This document shows, piece by piece, positions 24,887 through 33,125 of a stretch of 45,581 nt of DNA. The notes below the pieces were generated by a model that saw only the letters and a list, made by a program, of their open reading frames with translations, searched no databases and was not told the origin of the DNA. Within the stretch, counting starts at the first letter, position 1. Each line of letters opens with the position of its first letter. This DNA is from an uncultured Alcaligenaceae bacterium (GTDB taxonomy: Bacteria; Pseudomonadota; Gammaproteobacteria; Burkholderiales; Burkholderiaceae_B): the NCBI GenBank assembly GCA_937952975.1, contig CALFXX010000010.1, forward strand, positions 1-45,581, read 5' to 3'. The position numbers and the translations under genes are program-made.

Positions 24887-25836
24887 GCTGAGGCTCCTGC
24901 AACAATACTCATCACCGCCATACGTACGGCAATGCCGAAGGTCACCTGATTCAAAATCACAGACTGCTTGCCGTCGGCAACCGCTGAATCAATTTCAACA
25001 CCACGATTCATCGGGCCCGGGTGCATCACGATACAGTCGGGCTTGGCCAGTGCAAGTTTTTCTTCAGTCAAACCATAGTGTTTGAAGTATTCGTGCGACG
25101 AGGGCAGCAAAGCGCCACGCATACGCTCATTCTGCAGTCGTAGCATGATGATCACGTCGACGTCTTTTAAGCCTTCACGCATATCGGTAAACACGCGTAC
25201 GCCCATCTGATCCAAACCACTTGGCAACAAGGTTAAGGGCGCGATGGCCCGTACCTCGGCGACGCCGAGCGTGGTCAGCGCGTGAATATTCGAGCGCGCC
25301 ACACGCGAGTGCAGCACATCACCCACCACCGCAACCGTCAAATTAGAAAAGTCTTTTTTGAAATGCCGGATCGTGTACATATCCAACAAGGCTTGGGTCG
25401 GATGAGCATGGCGCCCGTCACCCGCGTTCACCACATGCACATGCGGTGCCACGTGTTGTGCGATCAGGTACGGCGCCCCGCTTGCTTCGTGACGCACAAC
25501 AAACAGATCGGCCTGCATGGCCGATAAATTTGCGATGGTATCGAGCAACGTTTCACCCTTGGCCGCAGACGAAACGTTGATATTTAAATTAAACACATCT
25601 GCTGATAAACGCTTGGCAGCAATTTCAAACGTTGTACGAGTACGCGTTGAGTTTTCAAAAAAAAGATTAAAGACACTTTTACCGCGTAACAGCGGTACTT
25701 TTTTGACATCACGATCGGCGAGCGGCACAAAGGTTTGGGCCGTGTCTAAGATGTGCGTCAGAATTGCACGCGGCAAACCCTCGGTCGTAATCAGATGCGT
25801 CAGTTCGCCGTGGCGATTGAGTTGGGGATTACGCAT
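24883..25836 (-). CDS. pyrB: Aspartate carbamoyltransferase catalytic subunit
   Basis: PyrB condenses carbamoyl phosphate and aspartate to carbamoyl aspartate, the committed step of pyrimidine synthesis. The 317-residue protein carries the carbamoyl phosphate loop ENSTRTRTTFE (S63-T64-R65-T66-R67-T68), HPTQALLD, LHSRVARSN and HPGPMNRGVEI. No regulatory PyrI gene is adjacent. The company of PyrC' indicates the 2-subunit type enzyme rather than the E. coli PyrBI holoenzyme. The start codon ATG 25836 shares a base with the pyrR stop. Confidence 0.97.
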   Translation of the reverse strand: MRNPQLNRHGELTHLITTEGLPRAILTHILDTAQTFVPLADRDVKKVPLLRGKSVFNLFFENSTRTRTTFEIAAKRLSADVFNLNINVSSAAKGETLLDTIANLSAMQADLFVVRHEASGAPYLIAQHVAPHVHVVNAGDGRHAHPTQALLDMYTIRHFKKDFSNLTVAVVGDVLHSRVARSNIHALTTLGVAEVRAIAPLTLLPSGLDQMGVRVFTDMREGLKDVDVIIMLRLQNERMRGALLPSSHEYFKHYGLTEEKLALAKPDCIVMHPGPMNRGVEIDSAVADGKQSVILNQVTFGIAVRMAVMSIVAGASA

Positions 25837-26378
25837 CAGTTCTCCTTGGATTCGATTGTCAACACAAGCGTGCCCTCGTCGGTTTGCGACAACACTAACG
25901 TCCCCGCCGGGGCAGGTGAGACCACGCCCCCTACCGCCACCGCGGCGATGGGCAGTTCGCGCCCACCTCGATCAACTAATACAGCGAGGCGAATTGAGGC
26001 TGGACGGCCATAGTCAAACAGTTCGTGCATCGCCGCGCGAATCGTGCGCCCGGTGTAGAGCACGTCGTCAATCAAAATTAAATGCTTATCGGTAACCGGA
26101 AATGCGATATCTGAAGGCAATACCTGACTGTGCAAGCCGATCTTGTCAAAGTCGTCACGATAAAAACTGATATCCAGCGTGCCGTAGGGCTGCACCAACT
26201 TTAAATCGCGATGCAGTCGGGCCGCCAACCATGCGCCGCCAGAATGAATCCCTACTATGTGCACTTGCTGAATCGGCAACGTCTGCACAATTTGCCTGAC
26301 TTCGGCGAGCAGTGTCGCGTAAAGCGTTTCGGCATCTGGCAAGGTCTCGGGGGTATAGACAGGCGGCTGTTGTGACAT
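25836..26378 (-). CDS. pyrR: PyrR bifunctional pyrimidine regulator / uracil phosphoribosyltransferase
   Basis: The 180-residue protein is of the PyrR/type I phosphoribosyltransferase fold with the PRPP loop LILIDDVLYTGRT at about 100-112. In Gram-positives PyrR binds RNA attenuators; in proteobacteria its regulatory role is less clear and UPRTase activity may dominate. The ATG 26378 is chosen over upstream in-frame ATGs lying inside ruvX because MSQQPP directly precedes the fold. It lies 10 bases after ruvX. I saw no PyrR-type attenuator at the front of the operon. Confidence 0.92.
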   Translation of the reverse strand: MSQQPPVYTPETLPDAETLYATLLAEVRQIVQTLPIQQVHIVGIHSGGAWLAARLHRDLKLVQPYGTLDISFYRDDFDKIGLHSQVLPSDIAFPVTDKHLILIDDVLYTGRTIRAAMHELFDYGRPASIRLAVLVDRGGRELPIAAVAVGGVVSPAPAGTLVLSQTDEGTLVLTIESKEN

Positions 26379-26388
26379 GGGGTGGGTC

Positions 26389-26781
26389 TCAGGGGTGCGC
26401 ATCAAAATAGCGTTGCAGAATAATAGCCGCTGCAACGGCATCGTCGGGCGCATGACCGGTTATTTTCTGGGCTTCGACGCTTGATCCACGCTCATCAACC
26501 AGAACGACCGGGATGCCATAACGGCCTTCGAGTTGTCGGGCAAAGCGTCGACAATGCTGTGTCGCGTATTGCTCAGAGCCATCGGTAGCTAACGCCAGGC
26601 CAACAACCATGCGTTCTGGCTGCCAGGTGTTGATCAGCGCGGTGATTCGGGCAAAGCGTCCGTCACGCGTCGGTTCAAGAATTAAATCCAAGGGCCGCGC
26701 CTGCCTCAACAGCGAATTTCCGAGCGCAACGCCCAGTTTTTTGGCGCCATAGTCAAAAGCCAGCAGTGTTTCTTCAGGCAT
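26389..26781 (-). CDS. ruvX: Holliday junction resolvase-like / pre-16S rRNA nuclease YqgF
   Basis: The 130-residue protein is an RNase H-fold nuclease (YqgF/RuvX), which trims the 16S rRNA 5' end in E. coli. The conserved Asp10 in LAFDYGAKKLGVALG, the later DERGSS segment and the C-terminal DDAVAAA Asp are the expected acidic residues. The ATG 26781 overlaps the yqgE stop by 8 bases (ATGCCTGA), so translational coupling is likely. yqgE-ruvX-pyrR-pyrB is a common gene order in proteobacteria. Confidence 0.95.
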   Translation of the reverse strand: MPEETLLAFDYGAKKLGVALGNSLLRQARPLDLILEPTRDGRFARITALINTWQPERMVVGLALATDGSEQYATQHCRRFARQLEGRYGIPVVLVDERGSSVEAQKITGHAPDDAVAAAIILQRYFDAHP

Positions 26782-27370
26782 GCCCCGCCGCACCGGTGAG
26801 CATGATGGGGTCAATGCCTAGCAACTTTAAGGCTGCCGAGTAGCGCTGTTCAGGCGGGGTCGAAAAAATAATATCGGTCGTCGCCGCAACGTTAAGCCAG
26901 GCGTTTTGCGCCAACTCGTTTTCAAGCTGCCCGGCCCCCCAACCCGCATATCCTAAGGTCACCAACAGCTTTTCTGGCCCTTTTCCGGCAGCAACTTCTT
27001 GCAACACATCGCGCGAAGTGGTGAGCGCTAAGGGCCCAAGCTTGATGCTTGAACTGTATTCGCCCAAAGGCGTATGGAGCACAAAACCACGATCAGTCTG
27101 CACCGGGCCACCAAAAAACACCACATTGGTCTGAAACGGACTAATTTCGAGTTTCAGATCAATTTTTTCAAGCAAGCTCGTCAACGACAAGTCGGTTGGG
27201 CGATTAATCACAAGCCCCAAAGCACCTTTTGGGCCGTGCTCGCACACATAGATCACAGTTCCGGCCAATTCACCGGTGACCATACCCGGCATGGCCATCA
27301 AAAACTGATTTGACAGGTCAATCGCCAAGTCTGGCGGGGTCGCTTCAGGGCTCTTTGGGTCTTGCGTCAT
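26774..27370 (-). CDS. yqgE: YqgE/AlgH family protein
   Basis: The 198-residue protein has the YqgE/AlgH (UPF0301) signatures: LSNQFLMAMPGM near residue 20, VYVCEHGPKGALGLVINRP and FGGPVQTDRGFVLH. The function is unknown; the AlgH name comes from alginate regulation in Pseudomonas. The ATG 27370 is preferred to the in-frame TTG at 27373. It lies 25 bases after rubredoxin. Confidence 0.94.
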   Translation of the reverse strand: MTQDPKSPEATPPDLAIDLSNQFLMAMPGMVTGELAGTVIYVCEHGPKGALGLVINRPTDLSLTSLLEKIDLKLEISPFQTNVVFFGGPVQTDRGFVLHTPLGEYSSSIKLGPLALTTSRDVLQEVAAGKGPEKLLVTLGYAGWGAGQLENELAQNAWLNVAATTDIIFSTPPEQRYSAALKLLGIDPIMLTGAAGHA

Positions 27371-27395
27371 CAATTCGAACCTATATAAAAATTTC

Positions 27396-27560
27396 TTAGA
27401 CTTCCATCATTTCAAAATCTTCTTTTCGTGCCCCGCATTCTGGGCAGACCCAATTCGGGGGTACATCTTCCCACTTGGTACCAGGGGCGATACCCTCTTC
27501 AGGCAAACCAGACTCTTCGTCATAGATCCAACCGCAAATTAAACACATCCAAGTACGCAT
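27396..27560 (-). CDS. Rubredoxin
   Basis: This 54-residue ORF encodes a complete rubredoxin, a one-iron electron carrier. MRTWMCLICGWIYDEE opens it, and the iron is bound by C6 and C9 (CLIC) and C39 and C42 (CPEC). The Gly/Trp/Pro-rich GIAPGTKWEDVPPNW segment between them is the family hallmark. The upstream AGAGAG supports the ATG at 27560. It is the first gene of the leftward yqgE-ruvX-pyr operon and is divergent from the ThiD-like gene, an arrangement seen in other Burkholderiales (from memory). Redox partners are not in the window. Confidence 0.95.
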   Translation of the reverse strand: MRTWMCLICGWIYDEESGLPEEGIAPGTKWEDVPPNWVCPECGARKEDFEMMEV

Positions 27561-27689
27561 AGCTCTCTCTTTAAATTAAGCCCGCTTTGTCATGAATAAC
27601 GGGCGGGCAAAAACGGTTGTTCTCATACAATGGGGTCAATCTTACCGAAACCAACCACTCGATGTCTGTTTATTGCTTGTCTTTTTAAT

Positions 27690-28508
27690 ATGAATCCACA
27701 AAATTCGACTTCGATTGTTCTGATTTTTGGTCCTTTTGACCCGACCGGCTCGGATGGGCTGCCGGCCGACGCCATTACCTGCGCGGCCTTAAATGGGCAC
27801 GCCCTGGCAACCCTCACGGCCGTCACGGTGCAAGATAGTGCGGGAACAGAGGCGGTATTACCCTGCCCCGCCGAGCAAATAGACGATCAGGCGCGCTGCC
27901 TGCTTGAGGACATCCCTGTCCAAGCGATTAAAGTCGGGCAATTATCGTCGGTTGAAGCCGCCAGCGCTGTTGCACAGATTGCCGCCGACTACAGCCAAGT
28001 CCCCTTGGTGTTACATCTCGGTCAGCAAGAGCTCGATACCGAAGAAGCCTCAGAAGACGAAGACGACGTTCAAGACCTCATTGGCGCCGTGATTGAGTTG
28101 CTCGTGCCTCAGGCACAAGTCGTTGTCGTTGACGGCAAGCGCTTAGCGCAGTGGGTGACTGAAGAGTTGCTTGAGGCCTCGGGAGAGACTGCTGGGCCGC
28201 AGGCTCTGCACGCCATCGGTGCAAGTTGGGTGCTCGTGATCGGTCATCAACAGCGGCCGGGGTATCTGGTCAATATTTTGATCGGCCCTCAAAACGAAAC
28301 GATTACTTGGCCTTGGGTTGCCCCACCCGACCGACTGCGCGACTCGGGAGGGTTGGTCGCAACGGCCCTCGCGACACTGCTGGCGCAAGGCTTGGGCGTA
28401 CCCGAGGCAGCCCAGCAAGCCTGTACCCACGCAGAGCGCGCGGTGGCGCAATCGTTTCAACCGGGTATGGGCAACCGCATTGCCCGCCGCCTGACACGCG
28501 AGGTTTAA
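27690..28508 (+). CDS. ThiD-like phosphomethylpyrimidine kinase homologue with degenerate active site
   Basis: The 272-residue protein has the ribokinase-like fold of hydroxymethylpyrimidine kinases and sits right before thiE, so a thiamine-related role is expected. However, the usual GSDPSGGAGIQAD start is changed to FGPFDPTGSDGLPAD, and the GTGCTLSAA anion-hole loop reads DSGGLVATA without the Gly-Thr-Gly-Cys. An acidic insert (EEASEDEDDV, about residue 117) occupies the middle. Whether it is an active kinase is open. The start at ATG 27690 is chosen over 27630 because the fold begins there, though no clear Shine-Dalgarno is seen. Burkholderiales ThiD proteins with similar acidic inserts are known to me. 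Confidence 0.82.
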   Translation: MNPQNSTSIVLIFGPFDPTGSDGLPADAITCAALNGHALATLTAVTVQDSAGTEAVLPCPAEQIDDQARCLLEDIPVQAIKVGQLSSVEAASAVAQIAADYSQVPLVLHLGQQELDTEEASEDEDDVQDLIGAVIELLVPQAQVVVVDGKRLAQWVTEELLEASGETAGPQALHAIGASWVLVIGHQQRPGYLVNILIGPQNETITWPWVAPPDRLRDSGGLVATALATLLAQGLGVPEAAQQACTHAERAVAQSFQPGMGNRIARRLTREV

Positions 28509-28511
28509 GTC

Positions 28512-29186
28512 ATGACAGCACTGAACACAACGCAAGCGGCGCTGCGCTTTCCCTCGGGACTCTACGGTGTCACGCCCGAATGGAACGACGCCCACAGGCT
28601 TGAACAGGCAGTGCGCGCTGCGGCGAGTGGCGGCATGCGGGCTCTGCAATTTCGGCATAAATCACCTGATCGTGGTCTCCGCAAAGAATTAGCGCAAGGT
28701 TTGGCGACACTGTGTCGCGAACTGGGTGTCACGTTTATCATTAACGATGACTGGCGCTTGGCACTTGAGCTCAAGGCCGATGGCGTGCACGTCGGCCAGC
28801 ACGATGACCCGGTCCAGATGGTGCGCGCCGAAATTGGTCCTACGATGTTGTTAGGCGTGTCGTGTTACGCCAACCCTGAGCTCGCCCAACGCGCGCTGGC
28901 GCACCACGTGGCCTATATCGCTTTTGGTGCGATGTATGCTTCGCAAACAAAACCGTTGGCACCACCCGCGCCTTTGGCGGTCTTGCGCGAAGGACGCGAC
29001 TTGTGCGACCACTACCCAGCACCGCGCCCTGCTGTGGTCGCCATTGGCGGCATCGGTCCGCAACATGCGCAAGCCTTAGCACTCGCTGGCGCTGACTCAA
29101 TCGCAGTGATCGGCAGCTTGTTTATGGCTCCCGATATTCAGGCCGCAGCCCGCGCGCTCTCGCAACCTTTTTCTTCTTTTGTTTAG
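28512..29186 (+). CDS. thiE: Thiamine-phosphate synthase
   Basis: ThiE couples hydroxymethylpyrimidine pyrophosphate with thiazole phosphate to make thiamine phosphate. The 224-residue TIM-barrel has recognisable ligand sites: ALQFRHK (QLREK-like), IINDD, DGVHVGQHD, GVSCYA, FGAMYASQTKP and AIGGI. The gene follows the ThiD-like gene by 3 bases. The last 10 residues (SQPFSSFV region) are an ordinary variable tail. No TPP riboswitch signature is seen upstream of this unit. Confidence 0.94.
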   Translation: MTALNTTQAALRFPSGLYGVTPEWNDAHRLEQAVRAAASGGMRALQFRHKSPDRGLRKELAQGLATLCRELGVTFIINDDWRLALELKADGVHVGQHDDPVQMVRAEIGPTMLLGVSCYANPELAQRALAHHVAYIAFGAMYASQTKPLAPPAPLAVLREGRDLCDHYPAPRPAVVAIGGIGPQHAQALALAGADSIAVIGSLFMAPDIQAAARALSQPFSSFV

Positions 29187-29200
29187 GCGGATTTACTCTT

Positions 29201-30484
29201 ATGTCTCGCAACGCTGAACTTTTTGAACGCGCCTGTCGTAGCATTCCCGGCGGCGTGAACTCCCCCGTACGCGCTTTTCGCTCGGTGGGCGGTACACCAC
29301 GCTTTGTGGCACGTGCCCAGGGCCCTTATTTTTGGGATGCCGAAGACAAACGCTACATCGATTACATCGGCTCTTGGGGCCCAGCGATCTTAGGTCACGC
29401 GCATCCCGAAGTCGTCAAAGCGGTACAAGACGCCGCGGTTCACGGCCTGTCGTATGGCGCTCCCACCGAAGCCGAAATTGAAATCGCCGAAATGCTGATT
29501 GCCCGCATGCCTTCTTTTGAGCAGGTGCGTTTAGTGAGCTCGGGCACCGAAGCCACCATGACGGCGATTCGTCTAGCGCGTGGCGCCACCGGACGCAACA
29601 AGATCATCAAGTTTGAAGGCTGTTATCACGGCCACGCAGACAGCCTTCTGGTTAAGGCGGGCTCTGGCTTGCTCACTGCTGGCGGCGATCCGACTTCGGC
29701 CGGCGTACCACCCGAGTTTGTCGCCCACACAATCGTGTTGGATTATAACGATATCGCTGGCGTCAAAGCCGCCTTCGCCACCCATGGCAAAGAGATCGCC
29801 TGCATCATCGTTGAACCGATCGCGGGCAACATGAACCTCATCAAACCCATCGCAGGCTTTCTTGAAACCCTACGCAGTGAATGCACCGCGCACGGCGCTT
29901 TGCTGATTTTTGACGAAGTCATGACGGGCTTTCGCGTCGGCCCCCAAGGCGTTCAAGGTTTAACAGGCATCAAACCCGACATTACAACGCTGGCCAAAGT
30001 GATTGGTGGCGGCATGCCCATTGGCGCGTTCGGTGCAAGCGCTGCGATCATGAACAACATCGCGCCGCTTGGTGGCGTCTACCAGGCAGGCACGTTGTCA
30101 GGCAACCCGGTTGCGGTCGCTGCCGGCATTACCACACTGAAGTTGTTGGCCCAGCCAGGGTTTTATGAGGATCTTGCAGCCCGCACACGGAAACTGACTG
30201 AAGGTCTAACCGCCAGCGCCCGCAAGCATGGCATTGCCTTTTGCGCCGACTCTGAAGGCGGAATGTTTGGCATGTACTTTTCAAACACCGTTCCGACCAC
30301 CTTGGCTGAAGTCTCTGCCAGCAATATCGAGAGGTTCAAAGTCTTTTTTCACGCCATGTTGGATGAAGGTGTCTACTTTGCACCCTCAGCGTACGAGGCA
30401 GGCTTTGTGTCAGCCACCCACACTGATGATGTCATTGCCGCTACAGTGGCTGCCGCAGATCGGGTGTTTGCAAAACTTGCCTGA
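29201..30484 (+). CDS. hemL: Glutamate-1-semialdehyde 2,1-aminomutase
   Basis: HemL converts glutamate-1-semialdehyde to 5-aminolevulinate, the heme precursor, using pyridoxal phosphate. The 427-residue enzyme has PGGVNSPVRAF at 16-26, GSWGPAILGH, SSGTEATM and the PLP-lysine region LAKVIGGGMPIGAFG with K266. The acidic FDEVMTGFR binds the cofactor. The start ATG 29201 lies 14 bases after thiE; the two are probably co-transcribed. Confidence 0.97.
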   Translation: MSRNAELFERACRSIPGGVNSPVRAFRSVGGTPRFVARAQGPYFWDAEDKRYIDYIGSWGPAILGHAHPEVVKAVQDAAVHGLSYGAPTEAEIEIAEMLIARMPSFEQVRLVSSGTEATMTAIRLARGATGRNKIIKFEGCYHGHADSLLVKAGSGLLTAGGDPTSAGVPPEFVAHTIVLDYNDIAGVKAAFATHGKEIACIIVEPIAGNMNLIKPIAGFLETLRSECTAHGALLIFDEVMTGFRVGPQGVQGLTGIKPDITTLAKVIGGGMPIGAFGASAAIMNNIAPLGGVYQAGTLSGNPVAVAAGITTLKLLAQPGFYEDLAARTRKLTEGLTASARKHGIAFCADSEGGMFGMYFSNTVPTTLAEVSASNIERFKVFFHAMLDEGVYFAPSAYEAGFVSATHTDDVIAATVAAADRVFAKLA

Positions 30485-30567
30485 CGCTCGCTGCACGCTT
30501 CCTTGATGCCTCAAGGGATTCACTCAAGCGGAGTGCTATTGCCACACTTGCCTGAAGTCATTTTTGC

Positions 30568-31272
30568 TTAGACCCCGAGGTACCGCGTCCAGAGGGCGCG
30601 GTCCGCGTTTAACGCGGCTGAAGTGCCTTGCCATACGACGCGGCCGCGCTCAAGAATGACATGGCGATCGGCCAGTTTAATCAGCCGCTCAACGTATTTA
30701 TCAATCACCAAGATCGTTTGTCCCTCTTGACGCAAACGCGCCAGGCACTGCCAGATCTCTTCGCGCACTAAGGGTGCTAAGCCTTCAGTGGCCTCGTCAA
30801 GGACGAGCAGCCGTGGGTTGGTGACCAGCGCGCGGCCAATCGCCAGCATTTGTTGCTCGCCGCCTGACAGCTGATTGCCCATGTTGCCCGCGCGTTCACG
30901 CAAGCGCGGAAACATCGCAAAGACCCGCTCGGCGTCCCACTGCTGTGCCGAGACCCCATTGCGTCGCGCAGCAAAGGCGGTCAGATGCTCTCGCACCGTC
31001 AAATTAGGAAAACACTGCCGCCCTTCGGGGACAATCGCCAAACCTAAGCGCGCGATGCGATCGCTTGACCAGCCGCGAATGTCTTGACCCTCGATCTGTA
31101 ACGAGCCTGCTTGCAAAGCAAGCTGACCAAAGAGTGTGCGCACAAGCGTCGATTTGCCCATGCCGTTACGACCCAACAAGGCTACAACCTCACCCTTTGC
31201 GATCTCGAGCGACACAGCAAACAGAACCTGACTTAAACCGTAGCCACTCTGAACGTTTTGCATGCTCAGCAT
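30568..31272 (-). CDS. livF: Branched-chain amino acid ABC transporter ATPase LivF
   Basis: The 234-residue ATPase powers a branched-chain amino acid-type importer. It has Walker A GRNGMGKST (34-42), the signature LSGGEQQML and Walker B LLVLDEATEGLAP. The ATG 31272 is supported by an AGGAGG seven bases upstream; an in-frame ATG at 31296 is less likely. It is the last gene of the livKHMGF run, 72 bases after livG. Confidence 0.95.
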   Translation of the reverse strand: MLSMQNVQSGYGLSQVLFAVSLEIAKGEVVALLGRNGMGKSTLVRTLFGQLALQAGSLQIEGQDIRGWSSDRIARLGLAIVPEGRQCFPNLTVREHLTAFAARRNGVSAQQWDAERVFAMFPRLRERAGNMGNQLSGGEQQMLAIGRALVTNPRLLVLDEATEGLAPLVREEIWQCLARLRQEGQTILVIDKYVERLIKLADRHVILERGRVVWQGTSAALNADRALWTRYLGV

Positions 31273-31344
31273 CTCAGGGCCTCCTGCGCGTCGCACGCGA
31301 AGCAGCTCTCAACGCAACCGCTTCGCAACCGCTTAGCCGCGTAC

Positions 31345-32118
31345 TCATTGCGCACCCTCGTCGCCTAGGTAGGCCTGCCGAACAGCATCATTGGCACGAA
31401 TCTCTTCGGGCGTGCCGGTCGCAATAATACGGCCGTACACCAACACCGAGATGCGATCTGCCAGACGAAATACAGCTTGCATGTCGTGCTCCACCAAGAG
31501 CATTGCAGCACGGCCGCGCAAAGACTCGATCAGTTCGGTTAGGCGCAAGGTTTCGTCAGGCCCCATACCCGCCATGGGCTCGTCCAAGAGCAACACTGAA
31601 GGTCGAGCAGCCCATGCGAGCGCGAACTCAAGCTTACGCTGCTCGCCGTGCGGTAACGTGCCTGCAGGCAAACCCCACAAGGCGGCCTCAATTGAACACT
31701 CGTGCGCTAAAGCCTCTGCGGCTTCTTGCAATACCCTATCACGTGCGCGCGAACGCAAAAAAGAAAACTGACTGCCACGCTGCGCTTGCGCGGCCAAAAG
31801 CAGGTTTTCGAACACTGAGCTCGTTTGAAAAATATTGGTGATCTGGTACGAGCGTGACAAACCCGCAGCCACACGGTGCTGCACCGAAGCGCGCGTCACG
31901 TCGCGCGCGTTCACCAAGAGGCTTCCACTATCGGCCGCGACAACACCCGACAACAGATTGATCAAGGTGGATTTACCTGCACCATTTGGGCCAATGAGTG
32001 CGTGGATCTCGCCAGGCAAGACCGTCAGCGAAACCTGATCGCAGGCCTGTAATGCACCATAGCGTTTAGAAAGTTCAGTGGCCACAAGCACTGGCGCAAG
32101 CACAGGCGCTTCTTTCAT
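31345..32118 (-). CDS. livG: Branched-chain amino acid ABC transporter ATPase LivG
   Basis: The 257-residue ATPase has Walker A GPNGAGKST (43-51), the LivG-type signature variant LPHGEQRKLE and Walker B VLLLDEPMAGMGP. It pairs with LivF to form the ATPase dimer on the cytoplasmic face. The ATG 32118 overlaps the livM stop as ATGA, so it is preferred to an upstream in-frame start inside livM. Confidence 0.95.
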   Translation of the reverse strand: MKEAPVLAPVLVATELSKRYGALQACDQVSLTVLPGEIHALIGPNGAGKSTLINLLSGVVAADSGSLLVNARDVTRASVQHRVAAGLSRSYQITNIFQTSSVFENLLLAAQAQRGSQFSFLRSRARDRVLQEAAEALAHECSIEAALWGLPAGTLPHGEQRKLEFALAWAARPSVLLLDEPMAGMGPDETLRLTELIESLRGRAAMLLVEHDMQAVFRLADRISVLVYGRIIATGTPEEIRANDAVRQAYLGDEGAQ

Positions 32119-33125
32119 GGCAACCGCCGTACAAACAAACCCGCCAACCCACGAGGCGCAAATAAGACGATCATTAACAGCAACACACCGAGCGGCAGAT
32201 GCCAATAATCAGTATACAGTCGCAAAAATTCTTCAAGCAACAGCATCACTGTCGCGCCGACTACGCCACCAAAGCGCAAACCGATCCCGCCCACGATCAC
32301 CATAATGATGAGGTTGGCCGACGCTGTCCAGTGCATCAAACTTGGGGACACAAAAAGATTATGGTTAGCAAGCAAGGCACCTGCCAAGCCAGCGAGCGTA
32401 CCCGAAAAGACAAAGGCCACGAGCTTGATACGCAACACCGGATACCCGAGCGCTTGCATGCGCGTCTCGTTTTCACGAATGCCTTGCAATGCTTGCCCAA
32501 AGCGCGCATTCGCCATGCAGTGCATCAACCACAAACAAGCGGCGACGATACCCAAGACCAAGTAATAAAACTGCGTATCGTTGCTCAAAGTCAAACCAGG
32601 TACAGAAGAAGGGGCCGCTAGGTTCAGGCCATCCTCACCACCATATTGGCGTAACGAAATAAAAAGATAAAAGACCATCTGCGCAAAAGCCAGCGTGATC
32701 ATGATGAAATACACGCCTCGCGTACGCAGCGAAATCGCCCCGATCAACAACGCCAACACACCTGCCACCAGCATCGCCAACGGCCAGGCGATGATTGCTT
32801 GACTTTGACCTTGCGCAGATAACATCGCCACGACATAGGCCCCTGCACCAAAAAAAGCGGCATGACCCAGTGCAACCATCCCACCATAGCCCAAAATAAA
32901 ATTCAAACTACTCGCCGCTAAAGCGTAAATCAACACACGCCGCACAAACGAGACGTAAAAGCTCAAATCAAGCAAAGGTGCAATCAACGGAAAAAGCACA
33001 AGCAAGACTAGGCACCCGAGAGGCGCCCAAACGGCTACCCCACGCGGCGCAGCGCCTAACGAGACGACCGCTTCAGCCGCTGTGCCATCGCGCTGCTGAG
33101 CAGAGAGGCTTAGACCCTTGGTCAT
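32115..33125 (-). CDS. livM: Branched-chain amino acid ABC transporter permease LivM
   Basis: The 336-residue integral membrane protein has about nine or ten helices and the family segments LNFILGYGGMVALGHAAFFGAGAY (about 75-98) and GVYFIMITLAFAQM. It forms the import channel with LivH. A 35-residue hydrophilic N-terminal stretch precedes the first helix. ATG 33125 shares one base with the livH stop (TGATG). Confidence 0.95.
   Translation of the reverse strand: MTKGLSLSAQQRDGTAAEAVVSLGAAPRGVAVWAPLGCLVLLVLFPLIAPLLDLSFYVSFVRRVLIYALAASSLNFILGYGGMVALGHAAFFGAGAYVVAMLSAQGQSQAIIAWPLAMLVAGVLALLIGAISLRTRGVYFIMITLAFAQMVFYLFISLRQYGGEDGLNLAAPSSVPGLTLSNDTQFYYLVLGIVAACLWLMHCMANARFGQALQGIRENETRMQALGYPVLRIKLVAFVFSGTLAGLAGALLANHNLFVSPSLMHWTASANLIIMVIVGGIGLRFGGVVGATVMLLLEEFLRLYTDYWHLPLGVLLLMIVLFAPRGLAGLFVRRLP

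Noticed and set aside
27561..27689. TPP riboswitch upstream of thiD/thiE
   Set aside because: I looked for the conserved THI-box stretches and did not see them; only a short GCCCG/CGGGC hairpin is present.
30485..30567. Terminator after hemL from CCTTGA/TCAAGG
   Set aside because: The 6-bp stem is perfect but no T-run follows, so it is not listed as a terminator.
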